A DNA stretch of 64,000 nt from Beverwykella pulmonaria (GCA_001599595.1 BCHH01000019.1:2411-66410), one strand, 5' to 3'. Shown: positions 42,404 through 56,230, numbered from the stretch's first letter. Notes: a model not told the origin generated them from the letters alone. Numbers and translations: made by a program.

Positions 42404-45400
42404 ATGGCGGAAACCGAGGACACAGGACCCACAGAGGGCGGGTACTTCAATCTGAGAACCTCAGAACACTCACCAGGCTCGATCCACAGCAATGATTCCT
42501 CTATACACCTACCGTTATCGTCTACTGCCACCATGGCCTCACTTACTGCTTTGCAATATCTGCCAATTCCTCTCCTGGTCCTATCTTCCCTTAAGACAAT
42601 AGAAATCGCAAACGAAGCAATGGGACGGTTACTCGGGATCGACTTTGAGAGCACTGCCGCCGAGGGAATGTCCGTCTCGGAGTCTCTCCATGGCAGAGGT
42701 ATGGCAGAGTTGGGCATTGATATAATCCAAAATGGGTCACCGATTCTGGTGTCGTGGGAGGTTGGCTACCAGGTGACAGAATAGCATGGTGTCAATTGCT
42801 GATTTGTCTTCAGGATTTCCTAGATTGCGTAGTCGAGGATTCGTCTGTGAATGACGTCGAGCACAGAAATGGAGAGGTCCCATTCGAGAGTGGTAGCAGC
42901 ACGCCAACACCAACCACCGCCACCAGCGTGGAATTTGACGTTCCCGCAAAGCCAGAATTGCCTCGCCTCAGTAGCTTGAACTTGGCTCGAACAACCGTTC
43001 ACGACGTGGCTGTTGACGTCGTTATCACACCACTTACCCGTGGTGTTGCCGGAATGGCACTTATGCCAGATAAAAACGCTCTCTACACAAACGCATTTCA
43101 ATCTAGCATGATTGTCTCCGTCTGGAGTATCGAAGACACACAGTACTTCACGCTAACATTCACAAGCGCTAGTCCAGCTGAGCCTGCGGTCACCGCCCGT
43201 CCCTCGAGTCGAATCGTCACAAGAACAAACACTGGATTCCACTTCAACGGCAAGTCTCAAGGGTCAGGGTCCAGCTCTTCGTCTGGTCACCGGTCTCAAA
43301 CTAGTCCTAATCACATCTCGAAGGTTGTGACACCTACCTTCCAGCAGGCAGAGTTTCCGCCACGTGGACCACCGTTGAAGAGCATGGGCGACATGTCGTC
43401 TACTGCCTCGATTTTTCAGAAAGCCACCCAGTTGAAGGATGCCATATTGAGTTCCATAAATATGCCGGCGTATGGTATGTCACCCCAAGGTCTTTCAGGT
43501 TGAGTTATCAGCTACTAACATCGGGGAAGCAATGTGGAAAGACGAAGGATTTGGAATTCCTAACAAGGCGCTACTCCGATTGATGCCTAAGGGCGGAAAA
43601 TATAATCCTGGTGATCAAAGAGAATTCCTGGCGCAATACACCCTCTACACTGAAGACTTCAAGCGTGAGCTAACATTCGAGGAGTTCCCTATTATCGAGC
43701 TTTGTCGTTCTCGACAGCGTGTTGAAGGAAGGCGAGTTGGCATGCGGAACCCGATGTCTAGACAACGAATCGTTTTCGACGTTACGGGCGAAACCATTGT
43801 GCATGACGAAACGGGGGAATTTTTGGGTGGAATTGTAATCTTCAAAGATGTCACCGAGTACACCAAACGCATTGCAGCACAGATTGAGGAAAACGAGAAG
43901 CAGTTTGAATATATTGCTAACTTCATGCCCGTCATGGTCTGGACCACAACCCCCGACGGAATGCACGACTGGTTTTCCCAGCGTTGGTACGATTATACAG
44001 GCTTGACAGTCAAAGAGTCACTAGGGGAGGGCTGGAGGCTACCTTTCCATCCGGACGATATGGAGTCGACAGGCGAACGGTGGATGCATTCGCTACGAAC
44101 CGGCGATGAATATAATACCGAATATCGATGCCAACGCCATGACGGGGAGTGGCGGTGGATGCTTGGTCGAGCAGTGCCATTCTACGACGACGAGGGTCAC
44201 ATTGTGAAGTGGTTTGGGACTTGTACCGACATTCACGATTTAGTTGGCGCAAGACTGGAAGCTCGACAAACAAAGGACCAGCTGCTTCGTGTTATCGAAC
44301 ACGCTAGAGTCACGCTTTGGGCGGTAAATAAGCAAAAGGAGTTGATTCTAATGGAAGGCAATATGAAATGGCGTGGTGGTAACAATAGTGAAGGCATGGC
44401 CATGGGAAAGAATGTCTACGAATTGTTCGGCGAAGGAAATTCCGATGTCGAACGTTGGAGACGACCAATTCAGGAGATACTCGAGGGACGTACGCACGAC
44501 GAAATTGTGGAAAAATATGTACAGGAGGAACGCTACTATCGAACCCGACTTGTGCCATTGTGGAGCACATCCCGCGTTGGTGGAATCGAAGGGGAGGCAT
44601 ACATTGATGGTGTTATCGGAGTGTCGATGGATGTCACTGAACTCAGAGAGCGAGAAATACAGCTGAAGGAGCAAGGGGAGGCAAACTCGAGGTTGTTGGC
44701 TAATGCAGTTGCTGCGAAAGAGGCGTCTAGGATGAAGTCCCAATTCCTTGCCAACATGTCTCACGAGATTAGAACCCCTATTGCCGGAGTTATTGGGATG
44801 AGCGACCTTTTGCTGGACACGAATCTAGACGAGGAACAAAAGGACTGCGCGGAAAACATTCAACGGTCGGCGAACGGTCTCCTGACGGTTATTAACGATA
44901 TTCTGGACTTTTCCAAGGTGGAATCTGGGAGGCTTGATGTGGAAGAGGTGCAATTCAGCTTGTCGGTAGTACTTCGGGATGTCAACAAAATGATGTCTTT
45001 TGCGGCACAGAGGAAGAACATTGCGTACGAAAGTCAGATTCAGCCAGAGGTAGAGCGAGACTTGAGAGTAATGGGCGATCCAGGAAGATTGCGACAAATT
45101 CTGACCAACGTTCTAACCAACAGTATCAAGTTCACATCCGAAGGCTCAGTGCGACTAGCAGCATCCATCACTAGCGAGACGAAGGAGTCTGTGATTGTAC
45201 ACTTTGTTGTGGACGACACGGGTATTGGTATCGAAGAGGAGGTTCGAAAACGGTTATTCCAACCTTTCAGTCAGGCAGACTCGTCCACTGCTCGCAGATT
45301 TGGAGGAACTGGCTTGGGATTGACTATAAGCAAAAATGTCAGTCAACTTTTAGGTGTTCGAAAGGGCTTGGAAACACTTCACTGACCTGTATTCCAGCTT

Positions 45401-46844
45401 GTTCAACTGATGCGAGGAGATATCGACCTCCAATCGGTCCTTGGTCAAGGGACAACAGCTACCTTTTGGATACCGTTCAACAAAGCTACGTTCCAAAATG
45501 AGGGATCGCCGCTAATCGATCTTGCCTCAATCCCAGATCGTCTTCAATCAGACATGTCGGTGTCGTGCGGTAGCTCTGAAAACCATTCCACGCCACCTCA
45601 TACTCCAAAACGATACGATGGAAGCCTAAGGAGCCGAGGAAGTTCGACGGTGATGCCTATGATCAATCAAAGTATTCCGAATCACTTGATGACTCTGCCA
45701 GAGAGCGAGAGAAAGAATACGCACATTCTGGTTGTTGAGGACAAGTAAGACGATTCCATATGGTCTGCATTCTCAAGGTGCCCGTCTAACCACCTGCATA
45801 CAGTCACATTAATCAACAAATTGCTCTTAAGACAATCAAGAAGCTGCAGTTCTCTGTTAATGCGGTATGGAACGGCCAAGAAGCACTTGACTACCTAAGG
45901 CAGGAACCATCCCCCACGCACCCCCGTCCCGATATTATATTGATGGATGTTCAGGTATACGAGTGATGTTCTTTCGCATAGAGCGCTTGCTGATAATTAT
46001 GTGCAGATGCCAATTCGTGATGGATACTCGACCACACACGCAATCAGAACGCAGTTCCAGGATGTGCCCGATGTTCGGAATGTCCCTATCGTCGCCATGA
46101 CTGCTTCCGCGATCCAGGGAGATAGGGAGAAGTGTCAGCAGGCCGGAATGGATGTGAGCGGCCCCCGTCCTCGCCCCTTTATTGACCCTTTGACATGCTG
46201 AGAGTTCGAAGGATTATTTGGCAAAACCCGTAAAGGGGACGCTGTTGGAAAAGATGCTTGTCAAATGGGCAATCGAGGGAAGACGCAAGTTGGTTAAGAT
46301 GCCCGTTTCCGAAAGAGAGCAAGATCAGCCAGCACCACCGGACCCAAAGCCAGACCCCAGCACGACTGCCCAAATTTTCAGAGATCAACAGCAGATCTCT
46401 CAACATCCGGCAAACTCTGAAACGACGGTGCAATTTCCAGAGATGACCGCTGAGCTTGACCGCCTTCATTTTCAAAGCAACGCTGTCGCTGCTAAATCCT
46501 CCGAGAGCGATGGTGACCGAGCGTTGCGACGCATTGAGGCCGAAGAGATGGCTTCGAGCCTGCGCGATGACAAACTACTCTCTCTAACAGGGCTCCAGGT
46601 ACGCCGCAGCCATTCGTACCAAGAGCCAGGCGCGACCCATGCACTGACACAGGAGAACCTCGAGAAACAACATTCTCACGAGGGGGAGCTCATCCACTTT
46701 CGGAGATCGAGTTCTAACGAAGCCATAGCCCGTATTCGGAGCGAGAACGGAGGGGACTCGTCATCCGTTAGACCGTCGCTGGTGGACAGAGAGTTCTGTG
46801 ACAGGGAGAGAACCATAACGTCTTCCCAAACACTTATTAGATGA
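42404..46844 (+). CDS. Hybrid histidine kinase
   Basis: Seven exons, 42404..42760, 42814..43474, 43530..45337, 45398..45744, 45804..45954, 46007..46153 and 46212..46844, give about 1367 aa. All introns are 52-60 bp. A PAS region (F-E-Y-I-A-N-F-M-P-V-M-V-W) precedes a His-kinase H-box (M-S-H-E-I-R-T-P, His about 750). ATPase boxes follow (D-D-T-G-I-G-I, G-G-T-G-L-G-L). A receiver domain has V-V-E-D-N, phospho-acceptor Asp about 1106 in I-L-M-D-V-Q-M-P, and the late Lys in L-A-K-P-V-K. It should feed a His phosphotransfer protein (Ypd1) and control stress or development. The first donor is uncertain (42760 or 42772, differing by four residues). The C-terminal end is uncertain: after the stop at 46842-46844 a coding-like frame resumes at 46884-47318. 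Confidence 0.88.
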
Positions 46845-49800
46845 GGTGGAACAGTAAGTCCTGCACATACTCTGTCCGTTCAGGAAGTTCCCACAGGACA
46901 GCCGATAGACAAGGGCACACATTCCGTGGGACGCGCCAGCATGCAATTTACCCAATATGGCTCCCTGGAGCAAGGTCCGTTGCAACAAACGGGAGGTTTC
47001 GCAATTTGGCGTGCAGATTCAACAAGGCGGTCTGTCGTGGGATCTCAATCCGGATGTTTAACAGACTCTGTTATGATTATCTGCGGCTCCGAAACGGGAA
47101 AGCCTCGACACGAAGACAAGTCGGCGACCATACCGCCTCACTTTATTGGCGCGGTTATCTTGGGCGGTTTTAGCGCAGCGCCGCTCGATGGTGTCGTGTT
47201 TTTCAATCACAAACATGAAATATTCAATGTGCAACTCACGATAGAGCACATTTTCTGCAAGCCAATGCCCGCAGATCCGTTCTTCGTGACTGGTGCTGCA
47301 TGTACATGTACAGCTTGAGGTTCCAGCCGCTGGCATACAGCATCGAGTAGACGCATGACACGACATGGAATTAAACTCGGACTCTATTGAGAAAGTGGCC
47401 TCATGGGCCCCGACAACTTGTTAAATTTTACACATGGCGCATCCGCGGGTAGCTGGATAAGATGTCTTGTCATCTTGTCGCGCTGATCTTCGAAGGTATA
47501 GATGTGGTTAGGACAACGGCTGGTAGGGCAGTTAGGGAATGTGATTGAGATCATCAAATGGCGCCATGCTGCGTGTGCTCTGAGGCGCGCCTCACTGCTA
47601 CATCACCCGTCACGACTGCTCTGCCAATTTCTAGCCAAATTCTAAGTTGGTGGTGGCCTGAAAGAACATTCGAGTGAGCCACGTGCAGAGGGGATTTAAT
47701 ATTACGGACATGGCCGCGAATGAAGTAGTAGCCAGCTGTGCGTTCACCTAACTGGCGAACAGGGCTGGACGAATCTTGGATCCGAGGCTGCCAATGCTAA
47801 ATGAAAGAAGCGGAGAGACAAAGAGGGGTTGAAAGCGTAAAAGCAATTAGTGCCAGACTCGACGGGCGAATCGGGAGCCGGGAATAACCGGTGAACTCGT
47901 TGCACACGCAGAAAGAGGAATGCCATGTGCGACGAAAACACACAACATGTCATGATTATGCGCGCGTCTGTGGGCAAGAATGGTTTGGAAGCAATTTATA
48001 TTCTCTAACACTGGGATTCGAACCTTGAAACGATCGTGGAGAAGGCATACGCATTCTTTGTCCACAAGCTCCATCCATGCAAAATTCCGTCGCAGCGGAA
48101 ATAAAGTTGCTTGTGCTACATCGAGAGTAACCTAGTCTGGCTTATCGTATCGGGCAGCGAGGACAACTAGCTCCTACCTGCGATTCAGGGTCCACACTTG
48201 GCTGCACTGCCGCGCACATCAACCTGGGAACAGAACTGATGGTCGGCGACGAAGGAAAACGTCTGGCTGGAGGCCATGCACATTCCTGCAAAAGTCAGTA
48301 CTCCGGCGCTACTCTGCTCGGCTTTTGACGCCAGTGGTGGACCGCGACATCTTCGACAGGACCGGTACCAGGACGTCTCAGCACGAATTCCGGTAGGTCC
48401 TCCCATGTCTCCCACTGACGTAGCTGGAGGACAGAGGAGGATGGGATGGGTGTTGGAGGCGACAGGGCTGTGGGAGGGATGGATGTATGGATTGAAGCTC
48501 ACGTGTGTGACTGTGGTGGCAAGCCCGCAATAGCTCTGCTCAGAAAATAGTGGACCTCAGAACGACATGGCCGCCTCCAGAAACCCTGCGTCTCACTCAT
48601 GCAATTACAGGTGAGGGATCTGATTCCACAGGACGACGACACGCACGGCAAATGCAAGGCGGTCTAGGGGATAACACGAAACATGGCCATTCACAGCGGT
48701 TTTTGCAGATGCAAAGCCGCGCCGCAGCGGTGAGATGGCAGCTGCCGCCGACGGGCTTGCTTCTTTGGCAGAGCGAATTGCCACCAGCTCCCTAAGCCAC
48801 GATGCAAGTGTCGCGGTGCGGGTGTAGGAGTGCATGTTTACCTGGGCACGCAACTGCGGACGCGCATCTCCCGTTGTTTTGCGGCCATCTTATCCCATAG
48901 CGTCATCCTGCATGCACTCGTCCCGAGGAAACGGTCGGGACCCACTTAATGTACGCCTAGCAGTCCAAACGCCCAGCCAAGGAGCCAATGACACGCCTGA
49001 GTCGCGGGCGGCCTGGGGCAGAGGCAAGGTGCAGGGGTAGGGCCGAGTGCGCACCACGCCTGCTCGATGTGTTGCCCTCTGTCGTCACCGCAAGCTGAGC
49101 ACCAGCCCTCACTCGCTGCGCTGCCCGGGCACGACGCCGCCGTCGCCCGCTGTGTCAGCAGAGAAACAGCAGACACAGCAGGACACGGCCTTGGCCCGCA
49201 TCATATGGCGGCTCCGTCGTCATCGGCATGGAGGGATGGATAGGGCTGCCACCAGGCTAGCGGAGCAGTCAGCAGCGGGCAGGCGCTCAACAACGTCGCG
49301 CGTGGGTGGAGGCGAAATGCAGACTCGATTCGGTCACCTGCACGGACAACAGGTGGTCCAGCAGCATCCAGAGAGGGTACAGCGCTGAGCAGATTCAGCA
49401 AACTCACGCTTGGCGGTTCCCGAGACGTCAAGGTTGCATCTCAGCTCGTGACTAGTGCGCACTCCACAATCTGGTTAAGCTACGAGCAAATCTTCAAAAA
49501 GCAATCATGACGGCGATCAAACACGCCCATTGCAACGCGCCGCGAAGGATGGCTTCAGGGGAGGCTAATTTCACGTCGGGCTGTGGTGACGGTTCCATCC
49601 ATGTCAAAACCATGCCATGGGCCCGAGGGGGAGACAACGCTGGGAGCCGGTGTGAGGGGTGTGGGATGTGGTGGAGGCCTATAGTGTGGTGGCCGGACCG
49701 AATAGCTGTCACTCCGACACGGCTTCGGTCCCGTTCGCGCATGCTCGCAGTATCGCCGCGTCCGCGCCGTTGAAAGTGAGTTGACATGCTGCTACAGTAG

Positions 49801-51148
49801 TAGGCCCGCACCATGCGGATCGAGATGTGAGGCAGTGGGCGTCCTGGCGGGCAGCGCACGGGTGCGCCGGGTGCGCTGTTCAGGCCGGAGATTTTCCAGG
49901 TTGCAATTTGTTGCTCCCCTCCCCCCCCCCCTAAACAGAGAGGCTGCGGCGGCGTGCTGGCAAGCGTTTTCAAAATGCTGTCCTCACTACTCGGGCCTAG
50001 CAGCATTACTTAACACGGATTTTGAGCCCTTGGCATCCCAAAGCAGCAGCCCGCTGCTGGACGGTGGCGGCAACGCCAAAACAAAAGGCAAAAAAGCCTT
50101 CTGTCCTCTCCCGCCTGCCGCGGCGGCCCGCCATGATGAAGCTCGTAGACAACCACGAGTTGCACGTTGCTTGCAAGTCGGTTGCTCGCCCTTCCGAACC
50201 TTGGGCGGCGGCCATGGCGTCCTTCTCTGGCAGCTGTTTGGTAGGGCCTTGCGCCCGGCGGCGTGGAGACTTCGATATCTCCTCCCCACCCACGCTACAG
50301 CCTTGACAACCTTGCCCTTGGCCCCCCTAAGAAGCCTCGACAAAGTGCTCAATGCTAGCGTTGTAGCGTTGTAGTGCGTCCGGGGTCTCTGCCGTGGCTT
50401 GGCAGCCAGCCTATGATGAATGTGCGGTGATTCGAACGACGTAAACCAAGCACCCGAATTTATCAACCAGCGTTCCCCAATTGCTGCCCACGATCAGCAC
50501 TCACTGCGTCAAAAGCTCACTCAACTCCAAACCGTCGCTTACTATAACACCGCCGTCCGTCAATCGATTCCCCATTCATAGTTCGGCTTCATCACTGCTC
50601 TGATCACTGCTTCTTGTTGCTGGTCCCACTCTACACAGTACACATATTACACACCACACCGCAACCCGCACCCAACTGTGGTTCTCCCCCCCCCCTGCGA
50701 CCACTCAGCCACAACTTCTCCACACTTTGGCTCTGCACCTGAAACGCTCAGCGCACCTGCCACCCGTCATCTGTGACCGCTGGGCCCCGAAAACCCAATC
50801 TCTCTGGTCCATCGCCACGGCACCTCGTTAGGACTGGCCTCAAGATCGGCATCCCGAGCTTGTCTATCACTACTTTCTCCGGAAGGCATTCGCACGGGTC
50901 TTCCTAGTGTCAGACTCAAGTTCAAAAGGCACGCAGATCCCACGTTCGTCAGGTCCCATTGTTACCTGTGATCGTCTCCTCTCCCCACGTTCCATCTCCC
51001 TCGAGCCGTCTTGTTTCAGCTGCTGGACCAACTTGGGAACCACCTGTTCTCCGGCGATACTCCCAGGACCTTCTTTGTTCGATTACACCTCGTCCAGCTT
51101 CATCGTTGAAAATCACGCTTCCCGCCCTCCATACTCTTCATTCCCAGC
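46845..51148. other. 4.3-kb gap before the FlbC-like gene
   Basis: The first part (46884-47318) is a coding-like frame that may be a missed kinase exon. The rest contains only compositionally biased frames on both strands (for example 49494-50006 minus), a C-rich tract at 49917-49932 and another at 50687-50696. No RNA gene was found. The last 500-600 bp is pyrimidine-rich and looks like the promoter and long 5' leader of the next gene. Confidence 0.45.
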
Positions 51149-52380
51149 ATGGCAATGGCCGTCGACAATCGCCAGCAGTCCCAACTCAACATGGGCTACG
51201 ATCCTCTGCGCTACCCAGCACAACCGCACTTCACCAACCCGTGGGTGTCGGCCCCTCCAACCTCGCAGCAGATGTACCCCACCACGCTCGCATCAAACGT
51301 CTCTGGACTTGAAGGCCACACGACCAGTCAGCCTCAGCCTGTGCAACGGCCAACGAGCATCGCCATCCCTTATCACAACCTTCCGGTGACGGCGCCATCA
51401 TTAGGATCAGGTATTACTCTCATGGATGGAACGTTCGGAACAGAAGACTTACTAGATGTACCACAAGACTTGCTGTCGCGGAATTACACAGGTGGATATG
51501 CCTCATCTACTTCTTCAAACACAAACACGTACGCGCCCACATCGGCCCCCTATTCGCAGGTGGAATATGGAAACACTACACGAAGTCCTTATGCATCCTA
51601 TCAGCAGGACCCCTCCCGCCGCTCTTCTCATCCGTCAGTACCCTCAACGTCGTTGTTTAACAGCGCCCTGGAACCCCAAAGGCAACGCCAGAGTTCATTA
51701 GTTGACATTAGCAGAATTAACACGCAACAACCGCAACGAAACAGCTTCAGCGACGCGCTCGACGCCAGCCGAGGAATGGTCTCTTTGAGCCAGTCTGATA
51801 TTACCCCGCGGAATATCTATGGCACCCAAGGATCTAGCCGCAGCTCGACCGATTCGTACGGCTTCCCATCGACACATTCGGCGCACTCGTCCATCTCGTC
51901 AGCCAGCTATAACGGCGGCTACTACAATGAAGGCTCTGTGACAGACTACAGTTCAGCGTCCGAGTCTGTAGACCTTGCCAACTCAAGGACCTTACCGCGC
52001 CCGAACGCGCTCATGGGAGCGAACATTCCCCCAGCGCCGCAGTCCATGATGGGACAGTTCAGCTCAAAAGTCTCATCGAGTTCGCAAAAGAAGCACAAGT
52101 GCAAAATTTGCGACAAGCGATTCACCCGCCCAAGTTCACTTCAAACACACATGTACAGCCATACCGGAGAGAAGCGTATGTATAAAAAGGCAAGCCGTGA
52201 TTAGAGATTCAGTGCTGACTTTATGATATAGCATTCGCCTGCGAAGTCGAGGGCTGTGGCCGTCACTTTTCTGTTGTGTCCAATCTGAGACGGCACCGAA
52301 AAGTACACAAGGGTGAAGGTCCCCAAGATCACCCCTCTCCCGACGATGACTGCGCGTCGATCGCCGTTGGGCGATCTTGA
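51149..52380 (+). CDS. flbC: FlbC-like C2H2 transcription factor
   Basis: Two exons, 51149..52175 and 52232..52380, give 391 aa. The 56-bp intron (GTATGT ... GCTGAC ... GATATAG) splits the linker between two fingers. Most of the protein is Ser/Gln/Tyr-rich and low in structure. The C-terminus has two adjacent C2H2 fingers: C-K-I-C-D-K-R-F-T-R-P-S-S-L-Q-T-H-M-Y-S-H, then C-E-V-E-G-C-G-R-H-F-S-V-V-S-N-L-R-R-H. They are joined by T-G-E-K-P-F-A. This C-terminal pair and total length match Aspergillus FlbC, an activator of conidiation genes. The orthology call rests on the finger sequences from memory. The unusually long upstream region suggests complex regulation. Confidence 0.88.
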
Positions 52381-55217
52381 TCTTGGCCTCAATCTTGACG
52401 CTTCTACTCCTCCGCTCAGGATCTCTACATCCCATTGTTTTCCGGCCTCTATCGTTTTATGAATGCGTTTGAGATATCCCACTGTCGCGTTTTTCGCAGA
52501 GCGCGAGTTTTGGTCGGTCAGTATGTTAGATTGGGGGGACCCTCTGACGAAAAGGCATGACGAATCTTCTTCTTCTTCTATCAGTCGCTGCTACACGGTT
52601 TTGCCTTGCGAAATCGCTGGCCCCTTTTCTCTGGCACAGGGGAACAAATGGCGTTAAAGATGTGTGGTTACCATGATTCCCCTTCGCGCGCGAGCTTGCT
52701 CGCCCGTTTGTATCACTAGGCGTTTTTTTTTCGGTGCTTTCCTTTGCTGTCACGTCTATCTCTGCATCTACACCCCTGGAGCTATTGCCTCCCTCATGGT
52801 GAGCTGTTGCTCTCAACGTCACATGAGCACGATCGTTATTATAAGTTTTAATGTTTTAAACCCTCACTAGCACCCGCTCGGATTATAGGCCGATGGGTAG
52901 CAAAAACCTTTGTACAGTAGCTCTGGCTTGTTGGTTGGTCGGTACTTTCCAAGGAAACACAACGGCTTCCTTACAGGATCAGATATCCGTCACTCTCGTT
53001 TCAGACACTTGAAGCGGCGAGCGGTATGACGCCATTTTCTCGGACCATGTTGTCTGGGAAATTCAGCGGCAAAATATAGACTTGGTCACAGATTCTGCAT
53101 TTCCCGTATCGAGGTACTCGGTGACTTCACAGCAATATAGCAAGCCAACGAGGAGATAAAGATGAGATATGAGGCGTGCCTGCCATCATCACATCATCAA
53201 GCGGACCCCGTGATTCGACGCCCTGCTAGAGGCGCCCGTTGCGAAAGAAAGACCAGCGCTATCTGCCGCTCAAGCCGTCTGTCGGGCCCTAACACCATGA
53301 AACTGCCCATTAACACGCATCGCCCTTAGTACAGGTCCCACGGGGACCCTTCTCCCTCACCGACAAAGACAGGGCTCGCGGACCCTGAGGTGCCGGGAAA
53401 GACGCCTCTGACATCACCGCGCTGCTCCATCTGTATATCCCTGCTGGTGTGGACCCTGGGCTGCCATCCGCTAACCGCTTTGGGATGTCGACCCCGACGT
53501 CCTTTTTTTTTTTCTTCCGTGGAGGGCGAATCGGACCGGGATATGGATGATTCATGCGGATGGCAGGGTTGGTTTTGTGTGCCTTGTTCCCCAGGGTGCG
53601 AGTGGAGTAGAGGTTGGTTGGACCCTTGGGAGCAGTGAGGCGGGTGGATGAAGGCGAGGAACATGTCTCGCGGCTGGCTGTTGCTAGGCGCAAGGGCGGC
53701 CGGTGTCCGGGTGTCCTTCCCGTGTGTTGCGTTTGTCCAACATCTCTCTCTTTCTCTCTTCGGACCGGGCGCGGTGGCAAGAGATACGCGTACCGAACAT
53801 GGGGGCGGTGCTGGTTTGATATTCCCGTGAATTCCCCTTCTTAACCAAGCTCCTCTCGCATCAAGATGCCTCCAAACACGAGATGGTAGGGCACGTGCTC
53901 CGGTATCACACAACCGCTCAGCAATGACGACGCGGATTCAAGCAGTTTGCCATCTCGGCGACGTGCACCCTCCATTCAGGGTCCAGAGGCGGGGGCGGGG
54001 TTTCCTGTTGCCACCGCCGCTTTTGACATCTTTGTGGTGTAGCGAAATTCAGCCTCAATGCCTTATCGCGAGGAGACTGCTGCAGGGCGTTTGTTATCTG
54101 ATGGCTTGGCCCCCTCTTGCTTACTGCAATATCTGATGCGTGCTCTGGGCTGGGATGTTAGGCTCTCTGTTTGGAGCCCCTTTTCAACATTGCCAAAGCA
54201 GGCAGCTTACTGCATTCCGTATTGTGGGATATAATATCCACAAACACCTCTGCCGCCCACCCAAGCCTCCAAGTACGATCAGGTCCAAGCGTACATCCGT
54301 GCCCACTCCACACAGACCACACGCTACTGTCTCAGATTAACGACGCGGAACCCACCTCGTTCTTTTCATCTGCTTCTGGAAAACGACGAAAAGAGGACCC
54401 TGCACGCAAACATGCACAACCGCATGATCATGCACACCCATACGAACTTTCATGGCACTCTTTTTTTAATACTACATGCATACGGCTCTGCAGCATCTGA
54501 CCATGTGGCCTGCATAGAATCGTGGATCCGCGGCTGTTGTGCAAACGCTGACGGGGCGAAATGTCTAATTAAATCTACTATTTTTCTGGAGATTGATTGA
54601 GGCTTACATGCAGCAACAACGTTTCCTGCCACGACACATATTCCTGAGTACAATGCATTTCACAGAAGCGTACAAGTGCAATCCAGCCCAGTATTCGAAC
54701 CTGAACAATGCCGTCATCAAGTTCATGCGGGATACAGTACTCCCGTCTGCCCCGCCCCTCCTTCCACTGCTCAGAAAGAGCTTCTTCTTGCGGACTGTAA
54801 TCCGACGCGAGCCAAGAATCGGTATTGTATTCCCCAATGACAGCTCAAACGCGGCCCCACAGACAAGCGAGATCGGACCTCGTGGCCTTTCCCACAGTGT
54901 GATGGACATTGCGGTACTCTATGTCAGATCTGTTTGATATAGGCTCCGCTTCCACGAAAGTACCCCGCGCTACTCGAAAGGAAAATAACTCCACGACTCA
55001 GCATTTCCCCATGCGCTGAACAATGAGTCGTCAGACGCTCTAAGAGCCCTCGCATCTTGTTTGCTGGAACCGTAAGCCACGTCATGTTGCTGGAACCGTA
55101 AGCCGCGTCATGGCAAGCATTCGTGCGAATAGCGATGCATGTTTCTCTTTCTTTTTCTCCATTGCTCTTTCTCGTAGCCGCATTCTCCCAGTTCATGACC
55201 AAGAGGAGGCCGCTCTC
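52381..55217. other. Intergenic FlbC-like / Eaf6
   Basis: 2.8 kb between the 3' ends of two convergent genes, with no supported gene. Frames here (for example 53326-53913 minus) are GC- or pyrimidine-biased and lack any domain. Confidence 0.45.
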
Positions 55218-55876
55218 TCAGTCTCTGCCATACGTAATTTTCCCCCGCTTCGCCGGTTTTCCATCAGCATCCTCATCGTCTGGCGCCTTCTTCTTCTTGT
55301 TTGCTATGGCCATTTTGTTTGCCCCGTTCGACGTAGGCTGGCTCGATTCGCGTGTTGGAAACGAAGAGGTCGGGGTAGGAGCAAGTGATGGGGTCGTCTG
55401 GGCGGAGGCTGGGATCGATGCTTCCTACAGGCGGAATCAGCAATTGTACCTCTTCACACACACTCACGATTTGCATACCCTCAGGAAGCTGCTGGAGCTC
55501 CGGCTGAATATCCGGTCCAGATCGCTAATTGGGGCCTTCCGACGCGTTGCTGTGCCTGGGCCGCCGGTTGTAGTTGTGGTAGTTGCTCCTTTGATGTAGT
55601 TGTCGAAGCCTTTGATGATATTTCCAGCGCTGGTCTCTTCGAGGTACGACGTCTCGTTTCTGAGGATGTGCTCTTCGAGTTGAGCCTGGGGAGAACTGGT
55701 GAGCAAACTGTCCCATTGGGATGAAGGTCTGAGACATATACCAAGCTGTTATCTATTGCTCTCTTCTTCTGGAGCGATTCTCGTAGGTCACGTCGCAGTC
55801 GCTCGTAGTAGGGCATGCCACGCGAGGCGTCCGACGCTGCATTCGCTGCGCCTGCTGGAGGTGCATTTTCGGCCAT
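55218..55876 (-). CDS. eaf6: Eaf6, histone acetyltransferase complex subunit
   Basis: Three exons, complement(55218..55424, 55479..55685, 55742..55876), give 182 aa. Introns of 54 and 56 bp are GT-AG and in phase. The N-terminus Y-Y-E-R-L-R-R-D-L-R-E-S-L-Q-K-K-R is a coiled coil that continues into A-Q-L-E-E-H-I. The family signature E-T-S-A-G-N-I-I-K-G-F-D-N-Y-I-K-G follows. A further conserved I-S-D-L-D-R-I-F-S-R-S-S segment leads to a Lys-rich, acidic tail. Eaf6 is a small subunit of NuA4 and NuA3 acetyltransferases, bridging the catalytic module. It is divergent from the TFIIS gene, another chromatin-linked transcription factor; shared control is possible but not shown. Confidence 0.93.
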
Positions 55877-56230
55877 AGCTGGAAAGAATGTCTCACGCTT
55901 TCCGTCGAAAGCGTTGGGAGGCTTGGGGTCGTATTAAGCTTAGATGGATTGTTTCAGTCGTTTGCGACGTGTTTGTTAGATCTCCACGACTTTCATGAGG
56001 TTCAACCGCGCTAGCACGGGCCTATTCTTGGCACAGTTCATTTGCAAACGACAACCTCAACTTCAACACCAGAAAGCCACCTCCCGTCTCCTCACGTCTA
56101 CCACAGTCTCACCCGCTCCCGCCCTTGCTCCCGCCCTCGCCCCCAGCTGCAGGAACGCCTTGTATTCTCAGAAAACCCACTAACATTTTCAGCCTCCCAA
56201 CCGGCCCACGCGCAAACACAGTCGCCCACC
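55877..56230. promoter_or_regulatory. Divergent promoter eaf6/TFIIS
   Basis: 354 bp between the two start codons. Both 5' leaders and promoters must lie here. The plus-strand frame is open from about 56042, but conservation begins only at the ATG at 56231. Confidence 0.55.

Noticed and set aside
48010..48030. GGTTCGAATCCC-like B box on the minus strand, suggesting a tRNA
   Set aside because: The flanking T-stem does not pair and no matching acceptor or D arm is present. A similar motif at 8945 fails the same test.
49494..50006. 170-codon minus-strand open frame
   Set aside because: Compositionally biased, overlaps a C-rich tract, and shows no domain or intron signals.
53326..53913. 195-codon minus-strand open frame
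   Set aside because: Pro/Arg/Ser-rich with no family resemblance; another frame overlaps it.
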